From an uncultured Eubacteriales bacterium (GTDB lineage Bacteria > Bacillota > Clostridia > Christensenellales > Aristaeellaceae), in assembly GCA_902781095.1 (NCBI GenBank), contig CACZHW010000003.1, positions 33,561 through 97,560 on the forward strand: a stretch of 64,000 bases of DNA, given 5' to 3'. The notes under the pieces were generated by a model that saw nothing but the letters and a program-made list of their open reading frames with translations, had not been told where the DNA came from and ran no database searches. The position numbers and the translations under genes were made by a program. Numbering within the stretch: the first letter of the stretch is position 1; each line of letters opens with the position of its first letter. Shown piece after piece: positions 1 to 8,695 of the stretch.

Positions 1-2
1 CG

Positions 3-1262
3 CTGAGACTCGGCGTGCCGCAGCTGCACAGGATCCCCGAGATTGGCAAGCAGACCTTCGGCAAGGTCTTCGGCAGGCAGAAGGACACGGGAGAGGGGAC
101 GATCGCCAGCCGGCAGGCCGGCTGGGCGAGCATCGCCTGCGTCGTCGGCACGGGCAACATCACCGGCGTTGCGACGGCAATCCATGCGGGCGGCCCGGGC
201 GCGCTGTTCTGGATGTGGCTGTCCGCCTTCTTCGGGATGGCGACCAAGTTTGCGGAAATCGTGCTGGGCATCTACTTCAGGGAGAAGGACAAAAACGGCG
301 AATACGTGGGCGGCGCGATGTATTACATCTACAAGGGGCTGAAGAGCCGGTGGATGGCGTACTTCTTCTGCGTCATGGCGATCTTCTCCTACATGGTCTG
401 CGGCGCGATCGTCGACACCAACAGCATCTGCCTGGGCATCCGGGAGCAGTGGGGCGTCGCGCCGCTCGCGAGCGGCCTCTGTATCGCCGCGCTGACGGCG
501 GCGGTCATCCTGGGCGGCGTCAAACGCATCGGCTCCGTCTGCGAGGTCCTGACGCCGGTTATGAGCGTGCTCTACGTGGCGGTCGGGCTGGGGATCGTCC
601 TCTTTAACCTGCCGTCCGTCCCAGGCGCCTTTGCCGAGATCTTCCGCGGCGCCTTCACGCCGCAGGGCGCGGCGGGCGGTTTTGCGGGCGCGACGGTCAT
701 GCAGGCCATGACGGTCGGCCTGGCACGCGGCCTCAATTCCAACGAGGCGGGCATGGGCTCGTCGCCGACGCTCAACTGCGCTGCCACGGTGGACGACCCG
801 GTGGACCAGGGGTACTGGGGCATACTGGAGGTCTTTTTGGATACGATCGTCATCTGCACCCTCACGGGGCTCGTGATCGTGCTCTCCGGCCAGTGGACGG
901 GGGAGAGCGACGGCACCGCGCTGGCGATGAAGGCGTTCGGCACCTTCCTGACGGGCGGCGTCGGCAACCTGTTCATCATGGTGTCCACGCTGCTCTTCGG
1001 CTACAGCTGTCTCATCACTTCAAACTATCTGTGCGAGGTGAGCGCGGAATTCATGTGGGGTGAGAGGAGCGTCCTGCCGATTCGCCTCGTCTGGATCGCT
1101 TTCATCATCGTCGGCGCGCTGGGCGGCCTGGAATTCGTGTGGGATCTGGCGGACACGGCCAACGGGCTGATGGCGATTCCCAACCTGATCGCCCTGCTGC
1201 TGCTCTCCCCGCTGCTGGTGAAGATCGTGCGGGGCAAGGCGGGAAAGCGGGCGCGGGCATGA
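3..1262 (+). CDS. Sodium:alanine symporter family (AGCS), 5'-truncated by the window edge
   Basis: Integral membrane symporter of the AGCS (AlsT/DagA) family, which imports alanine or glycine with Na+. The reading frame is open from base 3 with no initiation context, so the GTG at 15 is internal and the N-terminal helices lie outside the window. About 420 residues are present. Family segments include ACVVGTGNITGVATAI near the start, MWLSAFFGMATKFAEI, and GLARGLNSNEAGMGSSP in the middle, followed by several hydrophobic helices to the C terminus. The stop overlaps the next ATG (ATGA), so it is translationally coupled to the decarboxylase-like gene. Substrate (Ala, Gly or another small amino acid) cannot be told from the sequence. 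Confidence 0.9.
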   Translation: MRLGVPQLHRIPEIGKQTFGKVFGRQKDTGEGTIASRQAGWASIACVVGTGNITGVATAIHAGGPGALFWMWLSAFFGMATKFAEIVLGIYFREKDKNGEYVGGAMYYIYKGLKSRWMAYFFCVMAIFSYMVCGAIVDTNSICLGIREQWGVAPLASGLCIAALTAAVILGGVKRIGSVCEVLTPVMSVLYVAVGLGIVLFNLPSVPGAFAEIFRGAFTPQGAAGGFAGATVMQAMTVGLARGLNSNEAGMGSSPTLNCAATVDDPVDQGYWGILEVFLDTIVICTLTGLVIVLSGQWTGESDGTALAMKAFGTFLTGGVGNLFIMVSTLLFGYSCLITSNYLCEVSAEFMWGERSVLPIRLVWIAFIIVGALGGLEFVWDLADTANGLMAIPNLIALLLLSPLLVKIVRGKAGKRARA

Positions 1263-2614
1263 AGACGCCGATTGTGGATTTTCTCTTCGCGTACGCCGGA
1301 AGCGGAACGGCCCGGCTGCACATGCCCGGACACAAGGGGCATGCGTACCTGGGGCCGGAAGCGCTGGATATCACCGAGATCCGCGGCGCGGACGAACTCT
1401 ACGCCGCGGACGGCATCATCGCCGAGAGCGAGCGGAACGCGTCCGCTCTCTTCGGGACCGGCATGACGCTCTATTCCGTGGAAGGCAGCAGCCACGCCAT
1501 CCGCTCCATGATCCTGCTGGCCAGACAATGCTTCGACAGGACGGGGAACGGCTGCATCCTCGCCGCACGCAACGCGCACAAGGCATTCCTGTATGCGCTG
1601 GCTGTCTGCGGCGTGGACGCGGAATGGATTTACCCGGCAGAGGAGGACGCGAACTCGGTCGCGTCCTGTGCGACGCAGCCGGAGACGCTGGACAGGCGGC
1701 TGTTTGAAATGGCGCAGGCGGACAAACTGCCGTTTGCGGTTTACGTCACGAGCCCGGACTATCTCGGAAGGCGGGCGGACATCGCAGGGCTTTCGGGCGT
1801 ATGCCGCGCCTATGGGCTCCCGCTGCTGGTGGACAACGCGCACGGCGCCTATCTGCACTTCCTGGAGGAGCCTTGCCACCCGATGGATCTGGGGGCCGCG
1901 ATGTGCGCCGATTCCGCGCACAAGACGCTGCCGGCGCTGACGGGAGCGGCCTACCTTCACCTTGCGCCCGGCGTCGCGCCGCTGCAAGAGGCGAAGGCCG
2001 CGATGGAACTGACAGGGACCACCTCGCCTTCGTACATCGTCATGGCTTCGCTGGACCTGGTGAACGCGCAGCTTTCCGGCGGGTATGCCGCGAGAATCCG
2101 GGACGCGGCCCGTGGCCTTGAAGCGGTGAAGGAGCGGCTTGCCCGGGCGGGGGTGCCCGTCCTCCCCTCGGAGCCGCTGAAGCTCACGGTGGATGCTGCC
2201 GCGATCGGCTTTACGGGCGGGGAACTGGGCGACCGGCTGCGCGCCCGCGGCGCGGAGCCCGAGTTCTGCGACGCCGACTACCTGATGTGCATGGTGACCC
2301 CCGACAACAGCCGGGAAGATCTGGACAAGGCGGCAACGGCGCTTGAAGAGGCGGCCGCACAGGGGAGGGGGCCGCGGGTGCGCACGCCGCTGCGCCTCAA
2401 GCCGCTGGAAAGAAGGATGAGCATCCGGGGAGCCGTCCTCGCCCCGCACGAGACGGTACCCCTTCGCGGGGCGGAGGGGAGGATCTGCGGCGCGCCGACA
2501 GTCTCCTGCCCGCCGGCGATCCCGCTGGCCGTCAGCGGGGAGGTGCTGGACGCGGAAGCCCTGCGCCTGATGGCTGCCTGCGGCATTGAACGCGTCTCCG
2601 TCATCCGGCGTTAA
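1259..2614 (+). CDS. Orn/Lys/Arg decarboxylase family PLP enzyme
   Basis: PLP-dependent enzyme of the Orn/Lys/Arg decarboxylase major-domain family (YaaO/SpeA-like short form, 451 aa). The N terminus carries the family signature RLHMPGHKG. SVEGSSHAIRSMI follows near residue 80, and the PLP-binding region DSAHKTLPALTGA near residue 220 contains the expected His-Lys pair. A small C-terminal domain ends in ACGIERVSVIRR. The ATG at 1259 overlaps the symporter stop in an ATGA junction, and MKTPIVDFLFAYA is a typical family N terminus, so this start was chosen over longer in-frame possibilities. Coupling with an amino-acid symporter suggests uptake followed by decarboxylation, but which amino acid is unknown. 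Confidence 0.85.
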   Translation: MKTPIVDFLFAYAGSGTARLHMPGHKGHAYLGPEALDITEIRGADELYAADGIIAESERNASALFGTGMTLYSVEGSSHAIRSMILLARQCFDRTGNGCILAARNAHKAFLYALAVCGVDAEWIYPAEEDANSVASCATQPETLDRRLFEMAQADKLPFAVYVTSPDYLGRRADIAGLSGVCRAYGLPLLVDNAHGAYLHFLEEPCHPMDLGAAMCADSAHKTLPALTGAAYLHLAPGVAPLQEAKAAMELTGTTSPSYIVMASLDLVNAQLSGGYAARIRDAARGLEAVKERLARAGVPVLPSEPLKLTVDAAAIGFTGGELGDRLRARGAEPEFCDADYLMCMVTPDNSREDLDKAATALEEAAAQGRGPRVRTPLRLKPLERRMSIRGAVLAPHETVPLRGAEGRICGAPTVSCPPAIPLAVSGEVLDAEALRLMAACGIERVSVIRR

Positions 2615-2651
2615 AAAGGGAAGAAGCATCAAACGGCTGAAAACAGACGGA

Positions 2652-2689
2652 AAAGGGCCCGTGGCACTTGGCAGTGCCACGGGCCCTTT
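2652..2689. terminator. Bidirectional intrinsic terminator
   Basis: A perfect 17-bp stem (arms 2652-2668 and 2673-2689) closes on a 4-nt loop. The arms begin with AAA and end with TTT, so it can work on both strands. It sits between two convergent genes, the decarboxylase on plus and the secreted protein on minus. Confidence 0.9.
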
Positions 2690-2701
2690 AACTGTACGGT
2701 T

Positions 2702-4585
2702 TTAGTTTCCGGCCGGCTCCGCGGGGGACGGTTCGGTTTCGGGTGCGGAGAAGGGACGGCCGCTTGCCGCCTCAAAGCCGGCGCGGAAGCCGTCGTCGTA
2801 ACCGGTGGCGTAACCCTCCGAGAAACCGTCCAGGTATCCTTCCTGGGACGGGAGCCCCGGCTCCTCGCCGCCGTTGCCGCCGATGTACTGCGAGGCGGTC
2901 TCGCGGAGGACGGGCGGCATGGCGTCCAGCAGCTGGTCGCGCTTGATCCGCGCGGAGCTGAGGATATCCGCCTGGAGCTCGTCGCGCTCCTCGCTGCTCA
3001 TGTCTTCCCAGGCTAGCGTCTGGAAACCGTCGGTCAGGGGGATGTAATCGTCGGCGGAGACGAGGGCGATGAAGCCGGCGGAATCGACCTTGGTGGAGGG
3101 GAGGGAGACGGTCTCGTAGAAGGTGGCGTCAAACAGGCCGCCCTCCGTCGGTTCGATGGTGAACGAAGCGTCCGTAATGGAGCTGAAGCTGTCCTCGTCC
3201 GCATACAGATCGTTGATGCCGTGGACGGTGAAGCTCTCGCCGCCGTCCTCGGTGCGGACCCAGTCGCAGGTGGATTCCGCCACGCTGCGGACGGACAGGC
3301 TGTCCTCCCCAGCCGGTATGCGGATGTTCATGACGGCGCTCTGCTCCCCCCGGTAGCCGGGCTGACCGCTTTCGGCGGTGATGGGAGCGAGGCTCTGCTT
3401 CGCTTCGGCAGAGACGAGGGACTCTCCGCCGACGCTGGCATCGCAGGTGAGCTCGAAGGAAGTGTGCGTCGGCTCCTGCGGATCCGCAAAGATGAGTGCG
3501 TCAGCCGCCAGAACGAAGCGTTTCTCCGCCTGTCCGCCGTAGAGGCGGAGCGTTACCGGCAGCTTTCCGTCTTCGCCGGCGGGGCTGGCCAGGAGCGTGA
3601 AGCCGGCGGGCTCACCCGTTTCGCCAGCCTTGTCGTCCAGACACAGGGCAAAGGGAAGGCCTTCATCGGAGGTGCCCACCGTAAGGACGGTGCTGTGGTC
3701 TTCCGTAGCCTCTTCCCGGGCGGCGGCGAGGCTCTCTTTGATCTCGGGGAGGAGCTCCGTCAGGCTCCCGGCGGGCTGTCCGTCCGCGGCAAGCAGGAGC
3801 GTGCCGCTGGATACGGCCGTATCGAGGAACGGGAGAAGGACTTCGTCCTGCTCGAGCTGCTCGACAAGCCGGCCGCACAGGTTCAGCCAGTCGGCCTCGT
3901 AGATCGTAATCTGCAGAAGATGCCCCTCGGGGAAGGCGGGCAGGTCATCGTGCCCCGCAGCCGAAGAGACCGTCTGGACGGAGAGGGTTCCGGCCCAGTC
4001 GGAGAGAATCGCGGCGTAGGGTGAGAGCGTATCGCCGGCCATCTGCAGAAGGACGGGCAGGTGCTCTTCCACTAGGCTTTCCAGCAGGGCGGAGAAATCG
4101 CGGTCCCGCAGGGAGAGGATCTCGCCCGTCGTTTCCTCGTCGAGGCCCAGATAGCGGAGCACGGTCTCCCACAGCACGGTGATTCTCCGCCCGTCCATCA
4201 GGTCGCTGTCGACGATGACGCCGTCCCGGTTCAGGGTCACGGCGTTGTCGGAGAAGACGATGTTTTCTCCGCCGATGCAATAACCGCCGATCTCAATGCG
4301 GAGCCCCTCGTCCGTGCGGGCGTAGCCAAGCCTCAAGGCGGAGTTGCTGAGCAGTTCGGAGAGCGCTTCCAGCAGCTTCATCTCTTCCGGGTCGTCCGTG
4401 ATGCCTTCTCCCGGCACGAAGATGCCGGAGAAGTCCGCGCTGACGTGGCGGCCGTGCCGGAGGGACTCCCGCACGAGGCGGGCGGTGATCCGCCCGGGAA
4501 GGAAGAGCTCGTCCTCCTGCGCGGATGCGGGCAGGACAGACAGCGCAAACAGCAGGGTCAGCAGCAGGATCAGGAATCGTTTCAT
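2702..4585 (-). CDS. Secreted protein of unknown function with C-terminal GxxxG repeats
   Basis: Family not recognised; 627 aa. The start at 4585 is preceded by AAAGGAGGCACC; a longer in-frame start at 4627 has no such site and would hide the signal peptide MKRFLILLLTLLFALSVLPASAQ, which ends in an A-x-A cleavage site. The mature protein is acidic and beta-rich in appearance, with no membrane segment and no anchor, so it is probably exported and soluble. Near the C terminus (residues 583-604) Gly recurs every fourth residue, usually followed by Tyr or Phe (GY, GF, GY, GY, GF, GF), then a Pro/Glu-rich tail. Monocistronic, between a strong terminator and the divergent PadR gene. Confidence 0.75.
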   Translation of the reverse strand: MKRFLILLLTLLFALSVLPASAQEDELFLPGRITARLVRESLRHGRHVSADFSGIFVPGEGITDDPEEMKLLEALSELLSNSALRLGYARTDEGLRIEIGGYCIGGENIVFSDNAVTLNRDGVIVDSDLMDGRRITVLWETVLRYLGLDEETTGEILSLRDRDFSALLESLVEEHLPVLLQMAGDTLSPYAAILSDWAGTLSVQTVSSAAGHDDLPAFPEGHLLQITIYEADWLNLCGRLVEQLEQDEVLLPFLDTAVSSGTLLLAADGQPAGSLTELLPEIKESLAAAREEATEDHSTVLTVGTSDEGLPFALCLDDKAGETGEPAGFTLLASPAGEDGKLPVTLRLYGGQAEKRFVLAADALIFADPQEPTHTSFELTCDASVGGESLVSAEAKQSLAPITAESGQPGYRGEQSAVMNIRIPAGEDSLSVRSVAESTCDWVRTEDGGESFTVHGINDLYADEDSFSSITDASFTIEPTEGGLFDATFYETVSLPSTKVDSAGFIALVSADDYIPLTDGFQTLAWEDMSSEERDELQADILSSARIKRDQLLDAMPPVLRETASQYIGGNGGEEPGLPSQEGYLDGFSEGYATGYDDGFRAGFEAASGRPFSAPETEPSPAEPAGN

Positions 4586-4703
4586 AACGGTGCCTCCTTT
4601 GAAAGGAAGTGATTTGAAAAGATACATTTATTATAGAGGCAGAAAGGACGGGCGTCAATCCGTGTTCTGTTTGCGGGCATATTATATTATTTTTTAAAGT
4701 ACA

Positions 4704-4732
4704 TTGACAGACGAGGTATCTTGTGCTAAACT
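4704..4732 (+). promoter_or_regulatory. Promoter for the PadR operon
   Basis: TTGACA at 4704-4709, a 17-nt spacer, and TAAACT at 4727-4732 with an extended -10 TG at 4724-4725. It lies about 25 bases upstream of the padR start, downstream of an AT-rich tract. Confidence 0.7.
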
Positions 4733-4755
4733 GGGCGGCGACAGGAGGTGATGAG

Positions 4756-5094
4756 ATGCTGAATCTTTCGGATCTTCTCCGCGGCTGCACGGATACCATC
4801 CTTCTGGCGGCCCTGGCCGGAGAAGACAGCTACGGCTACAGCATCAGCCGGAGCGTACAGGAGATTACGCACGGAGAGGTACAGCTGAAAGAAGCTACCC
4901 TGTATACGACCTTCCGCCGCCTGGAGAACGCCGGGATGATCGAATCCTACTGGGGAGACGAAAATGCGGGTGCACGCCGCCGGTATTATCATCTGACGGA
5001 CAAAGGACGGCAGCTATACGAAGAAAACCGCGAAGACTGGCGCCGCTACAGCGGCATGATCGAAAAACTGTTCAGAACGGAGGCGCAGAGATGA
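4756..5094 (+). CDS. PadR-family transcriptional regulator
   Basis: Winged-helix regulator of the PadR family, 112 aa, the usual size of the short (PadR-s1) type. It shows the N-terminal LLRGCTDTILLAAL helix, SYGYSIS, the recognition region LKEATLYTTFRRLENAGMI, the wing RRYYHLTDKGRQ and a short C-terminal helix. AGGAGGTG at 4743-4750 places the start at ATG 4756; an upstream in-frame start at 4723 would lie inside the promoter. The stop overlaps the next gene (ATGA), the usual arrangement of PadR with a HAAS/DUF4097 partner. It probably represses its own operon in response to cell-envelope stress, by analogy with related cassettes. Confidence 0.9.
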   Translation: MLNLSDLLRGCTDTILLAALAGEDSYGYSISRSVQEITHGEVQLKEATLYTTFRRLENAGMIESYWGDENAGARRRYYHLTDKGRQLYEENREDWRRYSGMIEKLFRTEAQR

Positions 5095-6968
5095 GCATGA
5101 ATTCCAAAATCCGCAGCCTGATCGACGAGATCTTCTCCGAAATGAAGATGAGCGCTGAGAATCTGGCGCTGCGGGACGAGCTGATGGCAAACGCACTGGC
5201 ACACTATGAAGACGAAATCGCGAAAGGCCGCACGGAGGACGAAGCGCTGGAGGAAGTGGCAGATTCCCTGGGGGACGTCCGTTCGCTGCTGGCGGAGATG
5301 AACGCAGGCAAGGAAGAGGCGGCACCCAAGCCCGAAGAGAAAGAGAAGCCCCGCCCCTTCTGGAGCGCCATGGAAGAGGACGGCGCAGGACAGAAGACGG
5401 ACGAGAAAAAGCCCGCTGAAAAGGAAAAGACGGGCCCCTTCTGGAGCGAGGGAATGGACGGCGCAGCCGGAACGGACGAGAGCCGGGCAGACGGCGAGAG
5501 CAAAGAGGTCAGCCTGGAGGAGACGATCGGCAAGGCCTTCGGCGCCCTGGGCGAGTGGGGCAGGCAGGTCGTTCCGCAGATGGAACGCTTCGTGCGCAAG
5601 GCGGACCGGGCGACGGGCGGCGTGATGGGCGACCTGGGGCGCGCGGTCGGCAAGGGGGTCCGCGACGTGACGAAAGCCGCCGGCGACACCCTGGACCGGA
5701 TGGCTAAGCCCAGGGAGGAGGCCGCCCCCGAAGCCAAAGAGGCGGCGATGACGCCGGACGAGATGCGCAAAAAGGCGGCCGGCATCCGGGCGGAAGCTGA
5801 ACTGAAGCAGGCAGCCGGAGACCAGGAGGGCGCCAGGGATATGCGCCGGTCCGCCTACGAGCTGGAGACGGCAGCGGAAGCCGCGGAGCAGGCGGAAGCC
5901 ATCCGCTGCGCCGCACAGGAGGCCGCTGCAAACGCGAAAGCGTCGAAGGAAGAAGACGCCCCGGCACAGCCGGAAGAGCCCGACCCGCAGGAGCAGGACG
6001 GTGACGCGCCGGCGACGGCGGAATGGCTGGGCGCGGACGGCGAAATCGACCACGAAAAGTTCGCAAAGGCCGTGGACGACCTGGCCGAAAAGGCGGAAAG
6101 CGCCGCGCGCGAAGCGCACGACGCGGCCTTCCGGATGGAGGAGACCGCGAAAGACACGGTCGTCACCTTTCGCTTCCCCGCGGCGGGGCTGAGGGTGGTG
6201 GACGTCGCCGTCGATGCGGACGACGTCACGATCGAACAGGGCAGCGGCGATACCGTCGAGGTGACCTGGGAGGCCGGGACCTCGGACGGAGAGACGCCGG
6301 AGTGTGAGATGCGGGACCACTGCCTCACGGTCCGCAGGCGGAACCCTGACATCTTTAAAACCTTCTTCTCCGTCTTCAGCAAGGAGGGCGGCAACCTCAC
6401 CATCCGCGTGCCGCACGGCTATGCGGCGCAGTACAAGGTAAACACGACCTCCGGCGACGTCGCCTTTGAAGGGGCGGACGCGGACGAAATCGTGGTGAAC
6501 ACGACCTCCGGCGGCGTCAGGCTGGCGCCGGACGCGGCTTTCCGCGCCGGCGAACTGAAGGCGACGACGGTCTCCGGGCCGGTGACCGTCAGCGCGTGTG
6601 CGGACACGGTCGCGGCGAAGACGGTGTCCGGCGCGATCTTCATCTCCTGCGACGCGGTCCGTACGGACGCCGACTCGGTTTCCGGCAGGGTACACATCGA
6701 GGGCGCCTGCGACACCTGGGAGGTCAATACCGTCTCGGGCGAGGCGGAACTGCTGTGCACGGTTGCCCCCGCGGGAAAGATCGTGATCGGAACGGTCAGC
6801 GCAAATGCGCACGTGGCGCTTCCGGAAACGATCCGCGGCTTTGTGGCCGAGGCGGCCGGCCCCAACGCCACTGTCGTCAACGAGTTCGGGCCGAACCGCT
6901 ACGGAACCTGCGCGTTGCCCATCCGTCTGGAGACGCTGAACGGCAGGCTCGTCATCAAGCGTCTGTAA
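5091..6968 (+). CDS. HAAS-domain / DUF4097 beta-repeat protein
   Basis: A 625-aa protein in three parts. Residues 1-70 form an all-alpha HAAS-like domain (ALAHYEDEIAKGRTEDEALEEVADSLGD), which is typically coded next to PadR regulators. Residues 70-370 are a charged, Ala/Glu-rich linker with a repeated PFWS motif (RPFWSAM, GPFWSEG) and predicted coiled coil. The C-terminal 270 residues are a DUF4097 domain, a beta-helix-like array with a repeat of about 20 residues marked by NTTSGDV, NTTSGGV, TTVSGPV, KTVSGAI, DSVSGRV and NTVSGEA. No signal peptide or membrane helix is evident, so it is probably cytoplasmic or peripherally membrane-bound. Function is not established; coupling to PadR suggests a regulatory or envelope role. 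Confidence 0.8.
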   Translation: MSMNSKIRSLIDEIFSEMKMSAENLALRDELMANALAHYEDEIAKGRTEDEALEEVADSLGDVRSLLAEMNAGKEEAAPKPEEKEKPRPFWSAMEEDGAGQKTDEKKPAEKEKTGPFWSEGMDGAAGTDESRADGESKEVSLEETIGKAFGALGEWGRQVVPQMERFVRKADRATGGVMGDLGRAVGKGVRDVTKAAGDTLDRMAKPREEAAPEAKEAAMTPDEMRKKAAGIRAEAELKQAAGDQEGARDMRRSAYELETAAEAAEQAEAIRCAAQEAAANAKASKEEDAPAQPEEPDPQEQDGDAPATAEWLGADGEIDHEKFAKAVDDLAEKAESAAREAHDAAFRMEETAKDTVVTFRFPAAGLRVVDVAVDADDVTIEQGSGDTVEVTWEAGTSDGETPECEMRDHCLTVRRRNPDIFKTFFSVFSKEGGNLTIRVPHGYAAQYKVNTTSGDVAFEGADADEIVVNTTSGGVRLAPDAAFRAGELKATTVSGPVTVSACADTVAAKTVSGAIFISCDAVRTDADSVSGRVHIEGACDTWEVNTVSGEAELLCTVAPAGKIVIGTVSANAHVALPETIRGFVAEAAGPNATVVNEFGPNRYGTCALPIRLETLNGRLVIKRL

Positions 6969-6981
6969 AAGGAGGCTTTTC

Positions 6982-7182
6982 ATGGGAAAGGTCAAGGAGT
7001 TTCTGCTGCTCCTGCTTCGCGGCAAACTGGTCGTGGAAGGCAAGGGCCGCACTTACGTCCGTGTGCCGCTTTGGCTGGTCGTTCTGGCTTTCCTCAGCGG
7101 CCGCGGCGCAATCCGCTACGGTCTTCTGACCGCGCTGATCGTCGTTGCGTTCGGCATGGAAGCCCGCGTGGAGCGGAGTTGA
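6982..7182 (+). CDS. Small membrane protein, DUF4342-like
   Basis: 66 aa; RBS AAAGGAGG just before the ATG. A short amphipathic start (MGKVKEFLLLLLRGKLVVEG) leads to a strand VRVPLWLVVLAFL and a second hydrophobic segment, ending in charged residues. This layout resembles DUF4342 proteins found beside DUF4097 genes. Third gene of the PadR operon, 13 bases after the DUF4097 gene. Function unknown. Confidence 0.65.
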   Translation: MGKVKEFLLLLLRGKLVVEGKGRTYVRVPLWLVVLAFLSGRGAIRYGLLTALIVVAFGMEARVERS

Positions 7183-7192
7183 GGAGGACGGA

Positions 7193-7417
7193 ATGGATAC
7201 GAGAGAAATGCTGACTAACCTGAAAGCGGCTGCGGAGCGGATCCTGGCGCAGCGGCTGATCGTCACCTCCCCGTCCGCAAAGGTGGCGGACGTGCCGCTG
7301 GTTTACGCGATCGGCCTGTTTCTGGCGACGCCGGCCTGCTGCATTCTGGCGTTCATCCTGGGCCTCGTCCGTCGCTACGGCCTGAGGCTGGAGAGGGACG
7401 TTCCGGGCAGGGTATGA
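7193..7417 (+). CDS. Small membrane protein, unknown
   Basis: 74 aa; start chosen at ATG 7193 behind GAGGAGGACGGA. The first 30 residues are soluble, then VADVPLVYAIGLFLATPACCILAFILGL forms a transmembrane stretch followed by RRYGLRLERD. It may be a divergent relative of the preceding 66-aa protein, since both have a basic N-terminal helix, a VPL motif and one membrane hairpin. Its stop overlaps the Nudix start in ATGA, so it belongs to the PadR operon. Confidence 0.6.
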   Translation: MDTREMLTNLKAAAERILAQRLIVTSPSAKVADVPLVYAIGLFLATPACCILAFILGLVRRYGLRLERDVPGRV

Positions 7418-7995
7418 AAAAGACGAACATTCTTCCGGACTGGGCGGCGGTCCTGCGCACTTTCCGGCCGGGCGACGCCCGGGAAGAGGCCGAGCGGCGC
7501 GTGATGCTCTCCCTGCTTGAAAGGGAGGGGGACGGCCTGCTGTCGCGGGAAAACGGCTTTGCGCACTTCACGGCCTCCGCCGTCATCGTGAATCCTTCGC
7601 GCGACAGGACGCTGATGGCCTTTCACAAAATCTACCGGAGCTGGGCCTGGTCCGGGGGACATGCGGACGGCGAACGGTGTCCGGAAGCGGTGGCCCGGCG
7701 CGAGGCGCAGGAGGAGACGGGCATAACCGGCCTGGAGCGGCTGGGCGGCGGCGCGATGTCGCTGGAGATCCTGCCGGTATGGGCGCACGTCCGCAGGGGA
7801 GAGACGGTGGCAAGCCATCTGCACCTCAACGTCTCCTACCTCTTCCTGGCGGACGATACCGTCCCCCTGCGCACCGCCCCGGAGGAGAACAGCGCGGTCG
7901 CCTGGCTCCCCGTGGACGCCCTGGGGGAATACGTGAGCGAGCCGGACATGATGCCGATCTACCGGCGCCTGCTGCAAAGGGCGAACAATTGTTAA
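7414..7995 (+). CDS. Nudix hydrolase
   Basis: Nudix-fold hydrolase, 193 aa, last gene of the PadR operon. The Nudix box begins GGHADGER near residue 88 and continues into REAQEETGI, with the catalytic helix intact. Compared with the consensus G-x5-E-x7-REUxEExGU, the first Glu position is Arg. The N-terminal 60 residues and the stretch MAFHKIYRSWAWSGGH resemble Nudix proteins of the ADP-ribose/NTP type found in Clostridia. Substrate is not predictable. The start overlaps the preceding stop (ATGA). Confidence 0.85.
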   Translation: MKKTNILPDWAAVLRTFRPGDAREEAERRVMLSLLEREGDGLLSRENGFAHFTASAVIVNPSRDRTLMAFHKIYRSWAWSGGHADGERCPEAVARREAQEETGITGLERLGGGAMSLEILPVWAHVRRGETVASHLHLNVSYLFLADDTVPLRTAPEENSAVAWLPVDALGEYVSEPDMMPIYRRLLQRANNC

Positions 7996-8022
7996 ATACT
8001 TCCATAAAATATCCGCTTTAAC

Positions 8023-8051
8023 TTGCGTGGAGCGAACAAAAACGATATACT
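8023..8051 (+). promoter_or_regulatory. Promoter for hpf
   Basis: TTGCGT at 8023-8028, 17-nt spacer, TATACT at 8046-8051. It leaves a leader of about 55 bases before the hpf ATG. Confidence 0.6.
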
Positions 8052-8112
8052 GATCGCACAGAAGGGTGAAACAGAACCCTTCCGTAAAACGCAGTTAAAG
8101 GAGGCCGACCAG

Positions 8113-8664
8113 ATGATCATCCGTTTCAACACCAAGGACGCGCATGTACCGGAGTCAATTCTGGAGACCATGGAGCGCCGGACGCACCAGAGGCTGGACG
8201 CTTACTTCAAGGACGAGGCACCAGAGGCGACCGTCATCTACGTGCGTATCGCCGAGCAGAAGAATCTCTACCGCGTGGAAATGACCATGCCGTATATGGG
8301 CTATACGCTGCGCACCGAAAACAGGGAACGCGAGATTTCACTCCCCGCGCTGGACAAGGGCATTGACATCCTGGAACGGCAGATGAAGAAAGTGCGCACG
8401 CGCCTCAGCCGGGATCTGCGCAAGAAGCCCGAAATCGCGGAGGCGGCCGAAGCGCCCGCGGCGGAAGAGCCCGAGGAGCTGGGAAAGGTCGTCCGCGTCA
8501 AGAAACACGCCGGCAAGCCGATGACGGTGGAGGACGCGATCCTTGAGATGAATCTGCTGGGACACAATTTCTACATGTTCAACAACATCGAGACGGGTAA
8601 AGCCGCGACGGTGTATCGCCGCAACGACGGAGACTGCGGCCTGATCGAGCTGGAAAACCTGTAA
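8113..8664 (+). CDS. hpf: Ribosome hibernation promoting factor, long form
   Basis: Long-form HPF/RaiA, 183 aa, which binds the 30S decoding region and dimerises ribosomes into inactive 100S particles in resting cells. Residues 1-100 are the ribosome-binding domain (MIIRFNTKDAHVPESI). A charged linker follows, then the C-terminal dimerisation domain from VVRVKKHAGKPMTVEDA through GHNFYMFNNIETGKAATVYRR to the end. AAAGGAGG upstream of ATG 8113 fixes the start; an in-frame start at 8023 would overlap the promoter. Confidence 0.93.
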   Translation: MIIRFNTKDAHVPESILETMERRTHQRLDAYFKDEAPEATVIYVRIAEQKNLYRVEMTMPYMGYTLRTENREREISLPALDKGIDILERQMKKVRTRLSRDLRKKPEIAEAAEAPAAEEPEELGKVVRVKKHAGKPMTVEDAILEMNLLGHNFYMFNNIETGKAATVYRRNDGDCGLIELENL

Positions 8665-8695
8665 CTGCGCCTGATCCCGGCGGGAAGGAGAGAGC

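Noticed and set aside
15..1262. GTG at 15 as the symporter start
   Set aside because: The frame is open to the window edge, no RBS is visible and the N-terminal helices are missing, so the gene is simply cut.
5046..7052. A 668-codon minus-strand frame opposite the DUF4097 gene
   Set aside because: Composition is an antisense shadow (R, G, F, L rich) without motifs; the plus frame has PadR coupling and DUF4097 repeats.
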